From NCBI RefSeq assembly GCF_923079645.1, contig NZ_CAKLPY010000001.1, positions 434,001-498,000 of the forward strand: a stretch of DNA of 64,000 nucleotides, given 5' to 3'. The DNA is from Emticicia aquatica (lineage in GTDB: Bacteria; Bacteroidota; Bacteroidia; Cytophagales; Spirosomataceae). Position 1 is the stretch's first letter; each line of letters begins with the position of its first letter. The notes under the pieces are model-generated. The model saw only the letters and a list, made by a program, of their open reading frames with translations, had not been told where the DNA came from and made no database searches. This document shows, in pieces, positions 46,383-54,781 of the stretch. The translations under genes and the position numbers were made by a program.

Positions 46383-46407
46383 AACTGTTTAATAAATAAC
46401 AAAAAAC

Positions 46408-46437
46408 AGGTCATCTTTACGAGATGGCCTATTTTTT
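46408..46437 (+). terminator. terminator after aspS
   Basis: AGGTCATCT (46408-46416) and AGATGGCCT (46422-46430) form a stem with one G-T pair and loop TTACG, followed by a run of seven T. Confidence 0.8.
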
Positions 46438-46531
46438 TGTCTGATGTTTAACAGGTGGTTTACTGATGGCTATCATAATAAAATACATGAAAATGGAGGA
46501 TTTTTGAGGAAACAAAATCACAATATCTATT

Positions 46532-46915
46532 ATGGAGAACCAAAAATATATCACTGACTTACATCAAGAGCATCAAGATTGGGAAAAGAAATTAGCATTC
46601 TACGAGGATGAAATAAAGATTATGAAAAACCGCTTGTCGGAAGTAAGTGCTAAAAATACAGATTCAGCTATCAAAATAAAGGTCGAGCAATATCAAAATA
46701 GCTTTATTATTCAAAAAAATGAAATTGACCAATTAAAACACGCAATTGGTAAAGAAGAAAGCGAATTGACCGCAAATTTGAAAGAAAATCCTGTGGCATA
46801 TACTCACCGCAAACTAGATGATAATATTGAACTTCGAGGAAAAATAGAAATTTTCGACCCAATTTTTGAATCGCTTAAAGCGGATTTCAACCAATTTATA
46901 GCCGAAAATTTATAA
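46532..46915 (+). CDS. small coiled-coil hypothetical protein
   Basis: A 127-residue soluble protein made almost wholly of charged helix. Heptad-like spacing of Ile, Leu and Val runs through residues about 15-80 (LAFYEDEIKIMKNRLSEV; FIIQKNEIDQLKHAIGKE). No signal peptide or known domain. It stands alone between two terminators. Function unknown; a structural or adaptor role is a guess. Confidence 0.65.
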   Translation: MENQKYITDLHQEHQDWEKKLAFYEDEIKIMKNRLSEVSAKNTDSAIKIKVEQYQNSFIIQKNEIDQLKHAIGKEESELTANLKENPVAYTHRKLDDNIELRGKIEIFDPIFESLKADFNQFIAENL

Positions 46916-46924
46916 ATATAAAAC

Positions 46925-46960
46925 AAATCAACAGCCCTAGTTTATAGGGCTGTTGATTTA
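46925..46960. terminator. bidirectional terminator
   Basis: AAATCAACAGCCCTA (46925-46939) pairs with TAGGGCTGTTGATTT (46945-46959), a perfect 15-bp stem with loop GTTTA between the coiled-coil gene and the convergent amidase gene. Confidence 0.8.
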
Positions 46961-46964
46961 TATA

Positions 46965-47582
46965 CTAAATAATGATTGCTTTCATTTCGATTTCCTCATT
47001 ACTCCAAATAGCAGATGGAGAAATAAAATCACCTCGTTCATATTTCAGATAAATTCCTGCCCGTTTGAAAGCTTCATACACGTATTCAGAACATGTGTAT
47101 TTATTGTCATGAAAAACCTTTGCTTTTCCTGTAATGGTTCGCCAAAGAATACGACTATATTCTTTTCTATCATATTGCTTTGATAAATTATCTAATGCAA
47201 ATTCCTTAATTATCAGTGCTTTATCTGATGGCAAATTCTGGAATCTTGCCCATGCAACTCTTCCATTATAAGGATGGTTTCGTCCATCATAATCTTTTAT
47301 TATAAACGACATCGGTATCATTCTGACACCAACTTCTAAGATACTTTCTACCAAAAAAACTCGGTCAATTTCTTCAATTCTGACTACAATTCCAACATGA
47401 CTCCATGCTCCTTTTGACCGAATACGAATGAGGTTAGAAAGCCAATGATTTCCCGAAAAGAAAATTAAATCTCCTGTTTGAAGCTCATTACGGATTGCTT
47501 CGTAATTTCTACGGATTTCTTGGATTCCTTTTTTGGGAAATGTCTCGTCTAATTCTTTTCGGCTAGTTAATCTAAATGCCAT
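46965..47582 (-). CDS. YiiX/YebB-like permuted papain-fold hydrolase
   Basis: A 205-residue protein with the circularly permuted NlpC/P60-papain layout: GDLIFFSGNHWLSNLIR, catalytic His62 in WSHVGIV early in the chain and catalytic Cys164 in KYTCSEYVYEAF late. Such enzymes cleave amide or ester bonds in peptidoglycan peptides or lipids. No signal peptide is evident, so it may act in the cytoplasm. Monocistronic. Confidence 0.78.
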   Translation of the reverse strand: MAFRLTSRKELDETFPKKGIQEIRRNYEAIRNELQTGDLIFFSGNHWLSNLIRIRSKGAWSHVGIVVRIEEIDRVFLVESILEVGVRMIPMSFIIKDYDGRNHPYNGRVAWARFQNLPSDKALIIKEFALDNLSKQYDRKEYSRILWRTITGKAKVFHDNKYTCSEYVYEAFKRAGIYLKYERGDFISPSAIWSNEEIEMKAIII

Positions 47583-47673
47583 GAAACTTTTGAGTATTAC
47601 TTTTCGTTAAATATTTGTGAACGCCAAATATACTGGTCTAAATTGCCAATTCACTTATTTATAGATTAAAATT

Positions 47674-48000
47674 ATGGTAACTGTAACCGAAATAGCAAAA
47701 AATAAAATTATTGAACTTCGTGAAAAAGACGGCTTAGCTGGAAATCACGGCGTAAGAGTAGCAGTAGAAGGCGGTGGCTGCTCAGGTTTGATGTACGACT
47801 TAAATTTCGACTCAGAACAACGAGCAACTGACCATGTTTTTGAAGATAAAGGCATTAAAGTTTTTGTCGATAAAAAAAGCCTTTTGTACTTAATCGGTAC
47901 AGAATTAGATTTTTCAGATGGCTTAAATGGTAAAGGTTTTCAATTTAAAAACCCAAATGCAACCCGTACTTGTGGCTGTGGCGAAAGTTTTTCGGTATAA
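47674..48000 (+). CDS. A-type iron-sulfur carrier protein (IscA/SufA/ErpA family)
   Basis: A 108-residue HesB-like protein with all three cluster cysteines: Cys36 in GGGCSGLMYDL and Cys100 and Cys102 in the C-terminal TCGCGESFSV. It carries 2Fe-2S or 4Fe-4S clusters to apo-enzymes. It is not beside suf or isc genes here, so it may be the ErpA-like delivery member, but the three subtypes cannot be separated by eye. Confidence 0.92.
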   Translation: MVTVTEIAKNKIIELREKDGLAGNHGVRVAVEGGGCSGLMYDLNFDSEQRATDHVFEDKGIKVFVDKKSLLYLIGTELDFSDGLNGKGFQFKNPNATRTCGCGESFSV

Positions 48001-48037
48001 TATTACCGCTTGAAAAGTTTTTAATGGTATTCATACA

Positions 48038-48068
48038 AAAACCATCTGTTTTTCAACGGATGGTTTTT
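48038..48068 (+). terminator. terminator after the Fe-S carrier gene
   Basis: AAAACCATCTGT (48038-48049) pairs with ACGGATGGTTTT (48056-48067) with one G-T pair, followed by T. Confidence 0.75.
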
Positions 48069-48093
48069 ACTTTTATAAATAAACTCTAAAATT

Positions 48094-48291
48094 ATGGAAA
48101 AGAAATTAACTAGAACTATTGGTAGTGAAAAAATGCTTTTTGGTGTTTGCGGTGGAGTAGCAAAATACCTTGGGCTTGATGCTACACTTATCCGAATCTT
48201 ATGGACTATTTTCACAATTTTAGGAATCGGAACTCCCATTTTGATTTACATTATTATGGTTTTTATCATGCCAAAAGAAGGGATAGCGTAA
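48094..48291 (+). CDS. PspC domain membrane protein (65 aa)
   Basis: A minimal PspC protein: the cytoplasmic KLTRTIGSEKMLFGVCGGVAKYLGLDATLIRILW motif region (about 4-37) and one transmembrane helix (IFTILGIGTPILIYIIMVFIM). In enterobacteria PspC is part of the envelope-stress response with PspA and PspB; single-domain forms are common in Bacteroidota and their role is not settled. No psp partner genes are nearby. Confidence 0.88.
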   Translation: MEKKLTRTIGSEKMLFGVCGGVAKYLGLDATLIRILWTIFTILGIGTPILIYIIMVFIMPKEGIA

Positions 48292-48314
48292 TATTATCCC
48301 TTCTTATTTGGAGA

Positions 48315-49229
48315 TTAGATTTCGGCCTTCATGGTTTGGCTTGTAAATGTACTTTCAAAAATTTTATCGGCATTGCCTGTTTCAAATCCATCTCGGCGAT
48401 GAACTCGCTCAATTTTATCAAGCGATAAACCTGCAAATTGAGGTAATACTTTTCGCTCGGCAAATTCTACATAACTACCCGCAATTGTATGAATTTCACC
48501 ATCGGCAAATGCCGCATCAATCATTTCGGCCACAGTCGAACTTTGTAATAAGCCCCCGTCAGGACTAATCTTGGTTTTTCCACCAGCGTCATTGAGTTTT
48601 ACACCAAAATTCTCTACAAAATCATTAAATTCTTGAATGGTATTATAACCATCTTTCAAATTGTGCACACTAATTGTGTAATGATTTAAGTAGTATCTAT
48701 TATAAATTACCCAAGCTGCATATTCGCTTTCTTTGAGTAATGCTTCATAATTCGCCCAAGTTGGTGTTCTCCAAAGTGGTTTGTGTAAAAACTCGTCAAC
48801 CGCAAATCCATCATTCAAATCTAAACTATCAACAGGGTCTGTTGTGACTTCGTCAGTATAACTTTTTATGATTTGTTGCGAATTTTCAGATAAATCATTC
48901 ACTCGAAGTTCACTTACAAATATTCTCGGGAAACGTGGTTCAGGCGGTGAAAACCAATAGGCATTTAATTTTTTTCCTTCAAAATTGAAATAATCACGCT
49001 TTTCGTAACCAAAATGTAGAAAAATTTTCTCGAAAGATTGAACGCCTAATTGTGGCACTCCCATTGTACGAAAAGCTATATGGTCATTTTCAATTTCATT
49101 TCTGTCCGAAATTATCCCTTCGGCAATCATTGCATCAGCTACTTTATTTACGTCAGGTACTCGCTCACTGTACCTCCGCATCAAGCCATTTAGCACGAAT
49201 TCTAATGTTTCTATGCGATTATTTTTCAT
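48315..49229 (-). CDS. DUF1338 / 2-oxoadipate dioxygenase-decarboxylase (HglS) family protein
   Basis: A 304-residue VOC-like metalloenzyme. The family marker DHIAFRTMGVPQLG holds metal ligand candidate His50 and substrate Arg54; further candidates are His183 or His189 in NHYTISVHNL and Glu255 in GSYVEFAERK. Characterised family members (HglS/YdcJ) convert 2-oxoadipate to D-2-hydroxyglutarate in lysine breakdown. It is shorter than HglS (about 460). Only three bases separate it from the saccharopine dehydrogenase gene upstream, strongly supporting a lysine catabolic role. Confidence 0.83.
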   Translation of the reverse strand: MKNNRIETLEFVLNGLMRRYSERVPDVNKVADAMIAEGIISDRNEIENDHIAFRTMGVPQLGVQSFEKIFLHFGYEKRDYFNFEGKKLNAYWFSPPEPRFPRIFVSELRVNDLSENSQQIIKSYTDEVTTDPVDSLDLNDGFAVDEFLHKPLWRTPTWANYEALLKESEYAAWVIYNRYYLNHYTISVHNLKDGYNTIQEFNDFVENFGVKLNDAGGKTKISPDGGLLQSSTVAEMIDAAFADGEIHTIAGSYVEFAERKVLPQFAGLSLDKIERVHRRDGFETGNADKIFESTFTSQTMKAEI

Positions 49230-49232
49230 AAA

Positions 49233-50288
49233 TTAATCTTTAAAAAACGAACCATTTGTTGTTTCAAGATAAGAACTAAAGTCAATATCCTCTTGTTTTA
49301 AAAAACCTTGTTGAGGTAGTTTTCCATCGGCAACCATTTCTACAACAGCCGCAACTGACGCTGCTGTTGTCCAAGAAATTGCACGCCAATGTTTGCCATC
49401 AATTTCGATAGGATGATATGCTCGATAAAATTCTTCACGAGCCAATTCCTGCCCTTTCCAACCTTCAACAACCGCATACACATATACCACGTCTTCTTGA
49501 ACGGGAGGTTTCGCTACAGTCAAAATTTTCTCAACGAGTTCACGTTTGTCTTTCAAAATTAACTCATATAACAAAAATTTCATCAATTTTGCGTGTCCAG
49601 GATAGCGAATTGTTTTATAATTGAGGGTGTCAACTTTTCCTGCGAAAGTTTCACACATAGTACCTAAACCGCCCGATGTACTAAAAGCTTCAAATTCTTG
49701 CCCTTCAATTTGAATATGTTCAATTCCGTCGAGAGAAGTAACCATTTTTACTTCACCATTATGAATTACCTCAGCATCGTTGATATATTCGTTTATTACT
49801 CCCGCTGGTGACCAAGTAAATGAGTAACCCATCAAACCATTCGGGAAACGAGGTAAAGCCCCAACTCGAAGTTCAATATCACGTAATTTAGTAAACCTTT
49901 TTGCCAAATTAGCTCCAACAATTCCGATTAAACCAGGTGCAAGTCCACATTGTGGAGCCATTACTGACGTAGCGGTTTTAGCCATTTCTCGAATAGCAGA
50001 AGTTGTTGGAACATCTTCTGTTAAATCGAAATAATGAATACCTAATTGATGAGCAGTTTGGGCAATGGGTAAATTGAGGTTGTAAGGCATGGCTGATACA
50101 ACCGCATCAAAATTTTTGAGCGTTTTTTCTAAAAAATTAATGTCGTTTACATCGCCGAGTAAGACATCAAAGGGCAGAGTTGTAGAAGGTTGGCGTAGGT
50201 CCATACCCGTAACGGCAAAGCGTTTTGCGAGTAATGTACCAACCAACGAACCAACCTTGCCCATACCAATGACAAGTACGTTTTTCAT
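49233..50288 (-). CDS. saccharopine dehydrogenase family protein
   Basis: A 351-residue NAD(P)-binding enzyme starting with the Rossmann motif VLVIGMGKVGSLVG, followed by FDAVVSAMPYNLNLPIAQTA and QCGLAPGLIGIVG, typical of saccharopine reductase (LYS9-like) forms. It probably oxidises saccharopine to 2-aminoadipate semialdehyde and glutamate. It is the first gene of a pair with the 2-oxoadipate dioxygenase family gene (three-base gap). The lysine-ketoglutarate reductase partner is not in the window. Confidence 0.82.
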   Translation of the reverse strand: MKNVLVIGMGKVGSLVGTLLAKRFAVTGMDLRQPSTTLPFDVLLGDVNDINFLEKTLKNFDAVVSAMPYNLNLPIAQTAHQLGIHYFDLTEDVPTTSAIREMAKTATSVMAPQCGLAPGLIGIVGANLAKRFTKLRDIELRVGALPRFPNGLMGYSFTWSPAGVINEYINDAEVIHNGEVKMVTSLDGIEHIQIEGQEFEAFSTSGGLGTMCETFAGKVDTLNYKTIRYPGHAKLMKFLLYELILKDKRELVEKILTVAKPPVQEDVVYVYAVVEGWKGQELAREEFYRAYHPIEIDGKHWRAISWTTAASVAAVVEMVADGKLPQQGFLKQEDIDFSSYLETTNGSFFKD

Positions 50289-50686
50289 TGTTTGGAAAAG
50301 TTAAATTTTTGTATGATGAAGTAAATTGCGACAACAGCTTTTGATAAAAGAACAAAGATTGGAGATTCGAGTTTTTTTGAAAAAACTAAACGAGTATCAA
50401 ACCAAATATTCCTTTATCAACTTGCATTAAGTTTATTATGAAAATGTGTCTAAAATATTGATAGACAGCGGTTCATAATGAAGTTTTTGCAAATTTTAAA
50501 AAACAAATTTGTCTGGGAAAATATGAAAAAAGACAACCTAACAAAAGTCAGGAACAAATGAGCAAGCACTACGAAGATAAGCGAGGCGTGCTAAGAGGTA
50601 TTTTAGGTCTTTAAACAATGGAAGAAAGTTTTATTTGCAAATGTATAAAAGGAAAACGCATTTGCAATGAAAAAAACAGAAAAAAG
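50289..50686. other. intergenic stretch with only tiny candidate frames
   Basis: Between two minus-strand genes. It holds two overlapping short plus-strand frames (50478-50561 and 50558-50614) described separately and otherwise no gene. The part at 50540-50600 is richer in G and C than its surroundings. No clear promoter was found for either strand. Confidence 0.4.
50478..50614 (+). CDS. two tiny overlapping candidate frames (27 and 18 aa)
   Basis: MKFLQILKNKFVWENMKK... runs from 50478 to 50561 and its stop overlaps the ATG of MSKHYEDKRGVLRGILGL (50558-50614) in an ATGA junction. The second frame is also open upstream to 50465, 49 codons in all, but without an ATG. Codons look protein-like, and no homology is recognised. 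This may be a leader-peptide arrangement, one decayed gene, or chance. Confidence 0.25.
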
Positions 50687-50715
50687 TACCCACTTTTATT
50701 AGATAAAAGTGGGTA
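50687..50715 (-). terminator. terminator of the carboxynorspermidine decarboxylase gene
   Basis: TACCCACTTTTA (50687-50698) pairs with TAAAAGTGGGTA (50704-50715), loop TTAGA; read on the minus strand it is followed by CTTTTTTC. Confidence 0.82.
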
Positions 50716-50722
50716 GGTCTTT

Positions 50723-51865
50723 TTAAATTCTATCTTTATATGTTTCAAAACCAAAACTTTTTAGTAATTGAAACTCGTCATTCTCTTTCCAAATTCCGAT
50801 AGATGGCAAACCAACACCATTGAAAGTTGTAGTTTTTACCATTGTGTAATGAATCATATCATCAAAAACTACACTGTCGCCAATGCTAAGTGGTTTTTCA
50901 AATGAATAATCGCCCATAAAATCGCCAGCCAAACAAGTCATTCCTCCCATGCGATAAGTAGGTTTTTCGTTGCCAACAACGGCATCTGTTGCTCCCCAAA
51001 TACGTGGTTTGTAAGGCATTTCAAGCGTATCGGGCATGTGAGCGGCAAATGATACATCCAAAATAGCTACATCAATACCTTGTGCATCAATAATATCTAA
51101 AACGGTTGAAGTCAAATAGCCCGTTTGCCAGCCAATTGCCGAACCAGGTTCGAGAATAATTTCGATATTGTAAGTTTCACGCAAACGTTTTATCAAAGAA
51201 ATCAAATGTTCATGGTTATAACCTTCACGGGTCATTAAATGTCCGCCACCAAGATTAAGCCATTTTACTTGATGAAGCAAATCGCCAAACTTTTCTTCAA
51301 TATGTACCAAAGTACGCTCTAATGTGTAAGAATCGTTTTCGCAAAGTGTATGAGAATGTAAACCTTCAATGCCTTCTGGTAATTTTTCGCCTAATAAATC
51401 TCTTGTAATTCCTAATCTCGAACCAACAATACAAGGATTATACATATCGGTTTCAACTTCAGCATATTGAGGATTAATTCTGATTCCACAAGAAATTTTT
51501 CGTTCAAAACCTTGTACTTTATCTTTAAATTGATTCCATTGGTTCAACGAATTGAAAGTAATGTGACTGCTATAAGACATCAATTCATCAAATTCTTGAG
51601 GTTTATAGGCAGGAGCATACACATGTGCTTTGCATTTCATTTCCTCGAAAATAAGACGAGCTTCATTGAGTGAGCTGGCTGTTGCTCCCGAAAGATATTG
51701 TTTGACCATCGGAAAAGTGGCATACATCGAAAAACCTTTCAAGGCTACAATGATTGATGCACCTGATGCTGTTTGAACTCGGTTTAATAATTCAAGATTT
51801 CGGCGTAAAAGTCTTTCTTCTAAAACATAACACGGCGAAGGAATTTTAGAAATATCAATTGGCAT
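50723..51865 (-). CDS. nspC: carboxynorspermidine/carboxyspermidine decarboxylase
   Basis: 380 residues from the ATG at 51865 (MPIDISKIPSPCYVLEE). A frame open to 51931 adds residues unlike the family. It is a fold-III PLP decarboxylase with Lys43 in IIVALKGFSMYATF, HSHTLCEND, the phosphate site LNLGGGHLMT and EPGSAIGWQTGYL. The match to NspC is strong (PSPCYVLEE...LGLP-type ending GLPSIGIW). It makes (nor)spermidine from the carboxy precursor. Its partner dehydrogenase is at 53089-54300 with tonB between, all on one strand. Confidence 0.9.
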   Translation of the reverse strand: MPIDISKIPSPCYVLEERLLRRNLELLNRVQTASGASIIVALKGFSMYATFPMVKQYLSGATASSLNEARLIFEEMKCKAHVYAPAYKPQEFDELMSYSSHITFNSLNQWNQFKDKVQGFERKISCGIRINPQYAEVETDMYNPCIVGSRLGITRDLLGEKLPEGIEGLHSHTLCENDSYTLERTLVHIEEKFGDLLHQVKWLNLGGGHLMTREGYNHEHLISLIKRLRETYNIEIILEPGSAIGWQTGYLTSTVLDIIDAQGIDVAILDVSFAAHMPDTLEMPYKPRIWGATDAVVGNEKPTYRMGGMTCLAGDFMGDYSFEKPLSIGDSVVFDDMIHYTMVKTTTFNGVGLPSIGIWKENDEFQLLKSFGFETYKDRI

Positions 51866-52069
51866 ATTTTGATTTTTATTTTGCGAAGTAATAATTTTTG
51901 CAAAATTACTCATTTCGTTGCAATCCATCACAAAAAAATAGTCCGAACAAGATTGTGCGGACTATTGAAACAATAAATTATAACCAACCAATTTAATTTT
52001 GTGTGTAAAATTCGGCGGGAGAAAGCATAAGGAAGATAATTTATTAATAAATAATATTTATACAATTAT

Positions 52070-52909
52070 CTAATCATCGAGTTTAAAAAAAACGGGTATT
52101 GTATAAAGAACTCTCACGTTTCTGCCATTTTGTCGGCCTGCAATCCATTTTGGCATTAGTTTTACAACTCTTGAAGCTTCTTCATCGCAGCCAAAACCAA
52201 TTCCTTTCAATGTTTCTACACCAGTGATACTTCCGTCTTTTTCAACAATAAATTTCAAAAAAACTTTTCCTTGAATATTTGCTCGTTGAGCTGCTGACGG
52301 ATATTTAAGGTTTTTGCCTAAAAACTTATACATTTCATTAACTCCACCCACGAATGAAGGACTTTCTTCGACGCTTGTAAAAGGAAGGTTATTTTCTTCA
52401 ATTTCAACAGTTTTGGTTATAGCTGGTGGCGTTTCAGCAGGTGGAGTTTCTGCGATATTTTCAGATTCTGTTCCTTCTTGTGTCTTATTACTAATAATCG
52501 CTCCTTCAAAATCTTGCTGAACAGGCGGTGGTAATTCATTTTCTGTTTCTTCTACCACTTCAGGGGCTAAAAATGCCACTGTTTTTACTTGTTCAACTTC
52601 TTTTGGAGGTTCTGGTTCTTTTGGCTTTTCAATTTCAGGAGTTTTTTCATCAGGAATTTTTTGCAAATCGATTATAACTCCTTTGTTATCAACTACTTTG
52701 TCATTTTTACGAGCAAACAAAAAGTTGGTTAAAAGCATAAGAAGAAAGCAACCAACGCCAATCCAAAAAGCACGATTTAGGTTAGCTGAATACGTTGTAC
52801 GAAGTTGATACGCTCCGTAATCTTTGTTGCGATGTTCGAAAACAATATCATCGAGGGTTGTTTGAGTTGACATAGCATTTGCAGGCAACTCTCTTGTGTG
52901 AGGTTTCAT
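52070..52909 (-). CDS. TonB family energy-transducing protein
   Basis: Start uncertain: ATGs at 52933, 52909 and 52873 are in frame. I use 52909; MSTQTTLDDIVFEHRNKDYGAYQLR from 52873 is the part most typical of the family. A cytoplasmic start is followed by one transmembrane helix (AFWIGVGCFLLMLLTNFLFA), a Pro/Glu/Lys-rich periplasmic spacer (EKPKEPEPPKEVEQVK) and a C-terminal TonB domain (KYPSAAQRANIQGKVFLKFIVEKDG; MPKWIAGRQNGR). It transmits proton-motive energy to SusC-type receptors. ExbB and ExbD are not nearby. Confidence 0.88.
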   Translation of the reverse strand: MKPHTRELPANAMSTQTTLDDIVFEHRNKDYGAYQLRTTYSANLNRAFWIGVGCFLLMLLTNFLFARKNDKVVDNKGVIIDLQKIPDEKTPEIEKPKEPEPPKEVEQVKTVAFLAPEVVEETENELPPPVQQDFEGAIISNKTQEGTESENIAETPPAETPPAITKTVEIEENNLPFTSVEESPSFVGGVNEMYKFLGKNLKYPSAAQRANIQGKVFLKFIVEKDGSITGVETLKGIGFGCDEEASRVVKLMPKWIAGRQNGRNVRVLYTIPVFFKLDD

Positions 52910-53040
52910 ATTTGTAAAGTTTAAGTTGAACATTTGGTAGTTTCGCTGAACTACGACACAATGTTAAGTAACAAAAATGAATTGTGCAAGAATTTCGTAA
53001 TAAATATTTAGATATTTGTCTAAATATTTATTTTTAAATA

Positions 53041-53071
53041 AAAAATCCCATCAAATTTTGATGGGATTTTT
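53041..53071 (-). terminator. terminator of the carboxynorspermidine synthase gene
   Basis: AAAAATCCCATCAA (53041-53054) pairs with TTGATGGGATTTTT (53058-53071), with a tight loop. Confidence 0.82.
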
Positions 53072-53088
53072 GGAAATATACTAAAGTA

Positions 53089-54300
53089 TTAATATTCGTG
53101 CGGTAAAACACCATTAATTTGCTCGTGCCACGGTAATCCTTGTGTATTGAGCAAATCCATAAATGGGTCTGGATTGAGTTCTTCGCAATTCCAAACTCCA
53201 GCTTTTTGCCAATCTGAGTTAGTGAGCATAAGCATTGCACCAATCATTGCAGGAACGCCCGTTGTATAAGATACGGCCTGTGCTTTAACTTCTTTGTAAC
53301 ACTCAGCGTGGTCACAATTATTCCAAACGTAATAAGTTTTGTCACTGCCACCTTCGATTCCTTTAATTTGGCAACCGATTGAAGTTTGTCCTGTATAATT
53401 TTCGCCCAAAGTATCAGGTGCCGGTAAAACGGCTTTCAAAAACTCTAAAGGAACGATATCCATCCCATTAAATTTTACAGGGTCAATGCGAGTCATACCA
53501 ACATTTTGAAGTACTTCGAGATGAGTCAAATAGGCTTGCCCGAAAGTCATCCAAAATCTAGCACGTTTGATAGTCGGGAAGTTTTTAACCAAAGATTCTA
53601 ACTCTTCGTGGTATAAAACGTAAGACTCTTTTGGGCCAATTCCTGGATAATCAATGGCTTTATGAATCGACATTGGTGCAATTTCAATCCATTCGCCATT
53701 TTCCCAATAACGACCATTTTGAGTGATTTCTCTAATATTAATTTCAGGATTAAAATTCGTAGCAAAAGCTTTACCATGATTTCCTGCGTTACAGTCAATA
53801 ATATCGAGGTAGTGCATTTCATCGAAATGATGTTTGTTAGCATACGCACAATAAACTTGTGTTACGCCAGGGTCAAAACCGCAACCCAATAAAGCCATCA
53901 AACCAGCTTCTTTGAAACGGTCTTGATAAGCCCATTGCCAGCTATATTCAAATTTGGCAACATCTTTCGGTTCATAATTGGCAGTATCGAGATAATTCAC
54001 GCCAGTTTCCAAACAAGCATCCATAATGGTAAGGTCTTGGTAAGGAAGGGCTACATTGATAACCATTTTGGGTTGGAAACTTTTGATAAGTTCAACCAAT
54101 TCGGGTACGTTATCAGCATTAACTTGAGCTGTTTCGATTTTTACGCCGTGCATTTGCTCAATATCAGCCGCAATTTTATCGCACTTTGATTTGGTACGAC
54201 TTGCCAACATGATTTCAGAAAAAACGTGAGAATTCATCGCACATTTGTGAGCGACAACGCTGCCGACTCCACCGGCACCAATGATAATAACTTTCGACAT
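53089..54300 (-). CDS. carboxynorspermidine/carboxyspermidine synthase (saccharopine dehydrogenase family)
   Basis: A 403-residue NADPH enzyme with Rossmann motif VIIIGAGGVGSVVAHKCA and blocks MVINVALPYQDLTIMDACLETGVNYLDTANYEP and ALLGCGFDPGVTQVYCAYA that mark the carboxynorspermidine dehydrogenase (CASDH/Lys1-like) group. It condenses aspartate semialdehyde with putrescine or diaminopropane. With nspC (50723-51865) it makes spermidine without decarboxylated SAM. The pair is interrupted by tonB but all three share one strand. Confidence 0.87.
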   Translation of the reverse strand: MSKVIIIGAGGVGSVVAHKCAMNSHVFSEIMLASRTKSKCDKIAADIEQMHGVKIETAQVNADNVPELVELIKSFQPKMVINVALPYQDLTIMDACLETGVNYLDTANYEPKDVAKFEYSWQWAYQDRFKEAGLMALLGCGFDPGVTQVYCAYANKHHFDEMHYLDIIDCNAGNHGKAFATNFNPEINIREITQNGRYWENGEWIEIAPMSIHKAIDYPGIGPKESYVLYHEELESLVKNFPTIKRARFWMTFGQAYLTHLEVLQNVGMTRIDPVKFNGMDIVPLEFLKAVLPAPDTLGENYTGQTSIGCQIKGIEGGSDKTYYVWNNCDHAECYKEVKAQAVSYTTGVPAMIGAMLMLTNSDWQKAGVWNCEELNPDPFMDLLNTQGLPWHEQINGVLPHEY

Positions 54301-54580
54301 TCTTGAATATGAGTGAATGAATGATTAAGTGAATGTTTAAACAGTTCACTACTAAAATAATCTACAAAGATACTACTTGAAAAAGGAATGAATGAATAAA
54401 TTGTTTAGGTTTTTTGAAAATATAATATGCCGTAAAATAAAATTTACTATAATAGGTAATCTTTTTTAGATTATATTCGTTTATAATGAACTGAAGTGAA
54501 ATGTAGAAATTCCTTTATAAAGTGACTTCTATGAAGAACTTTAGTCCAAATTAACTCCATATAAACTAAATTGTAACGCC

Positions 54581-54697
54581 ATGAACAGAACAGTAAAATC
54601 CGAATCTCAAATGAAGTACGCCGAATTACTATTAATAAGCGTATTAGCCATAGCAGTTGCTATTGGTTTATTTTTTACCAACATTAAAATCTGGTAA
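54581..54697 (+). CDS. single-pass small membrane protein (38 aa)
   Basis: A short frame MNRTVKSESQMKYAELL... with a basic, polar start and one transmembrane helix (LLLISVLAIAVAIGLFF), ending TNIKIW. Codon use is normal and a strong bidirectional terminator follows at 54733, so it is plausible as a real gene. I recognise no family. It lies in the 480-base gap between the carboxynorspermidine synthase and pgk genes; the rest of that gap (54301-54580) shows nothing but short GTGAATGA-like repeats. Confidence 0.55.
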   Translation: MNRTVKSESQMKYAELLLISVLAIAVAIGLFFTNIKIW

Positions 54698-54732
54698 TCT
54701 TTACTAATCCCCAAAGAATATTAATCACACAA

Positions 54733-54762
54733 AAAAATCCCCGTCTTCCAACGGGGATTTTT
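54733..54762. terminator. bidirectional terminator between the 38-aa gene and pgk
   Basis: AAAAATCCCCGT (54733-54744) pairs with ACGGGGATTTTT (54751-54762), loop CTTCCA. Confidence 0.88.
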
Positions 54763-54781
54763 TTGTAATCTATTATGAAAT

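Noticed and set aside
54301-54370. GTGAATGA-like short repeats as a repeat array
   Set aside because: Only a few imperfect copies with irregular spacing, and similar words occur upstream of pgk. No CRISPR-like or tandem structure.
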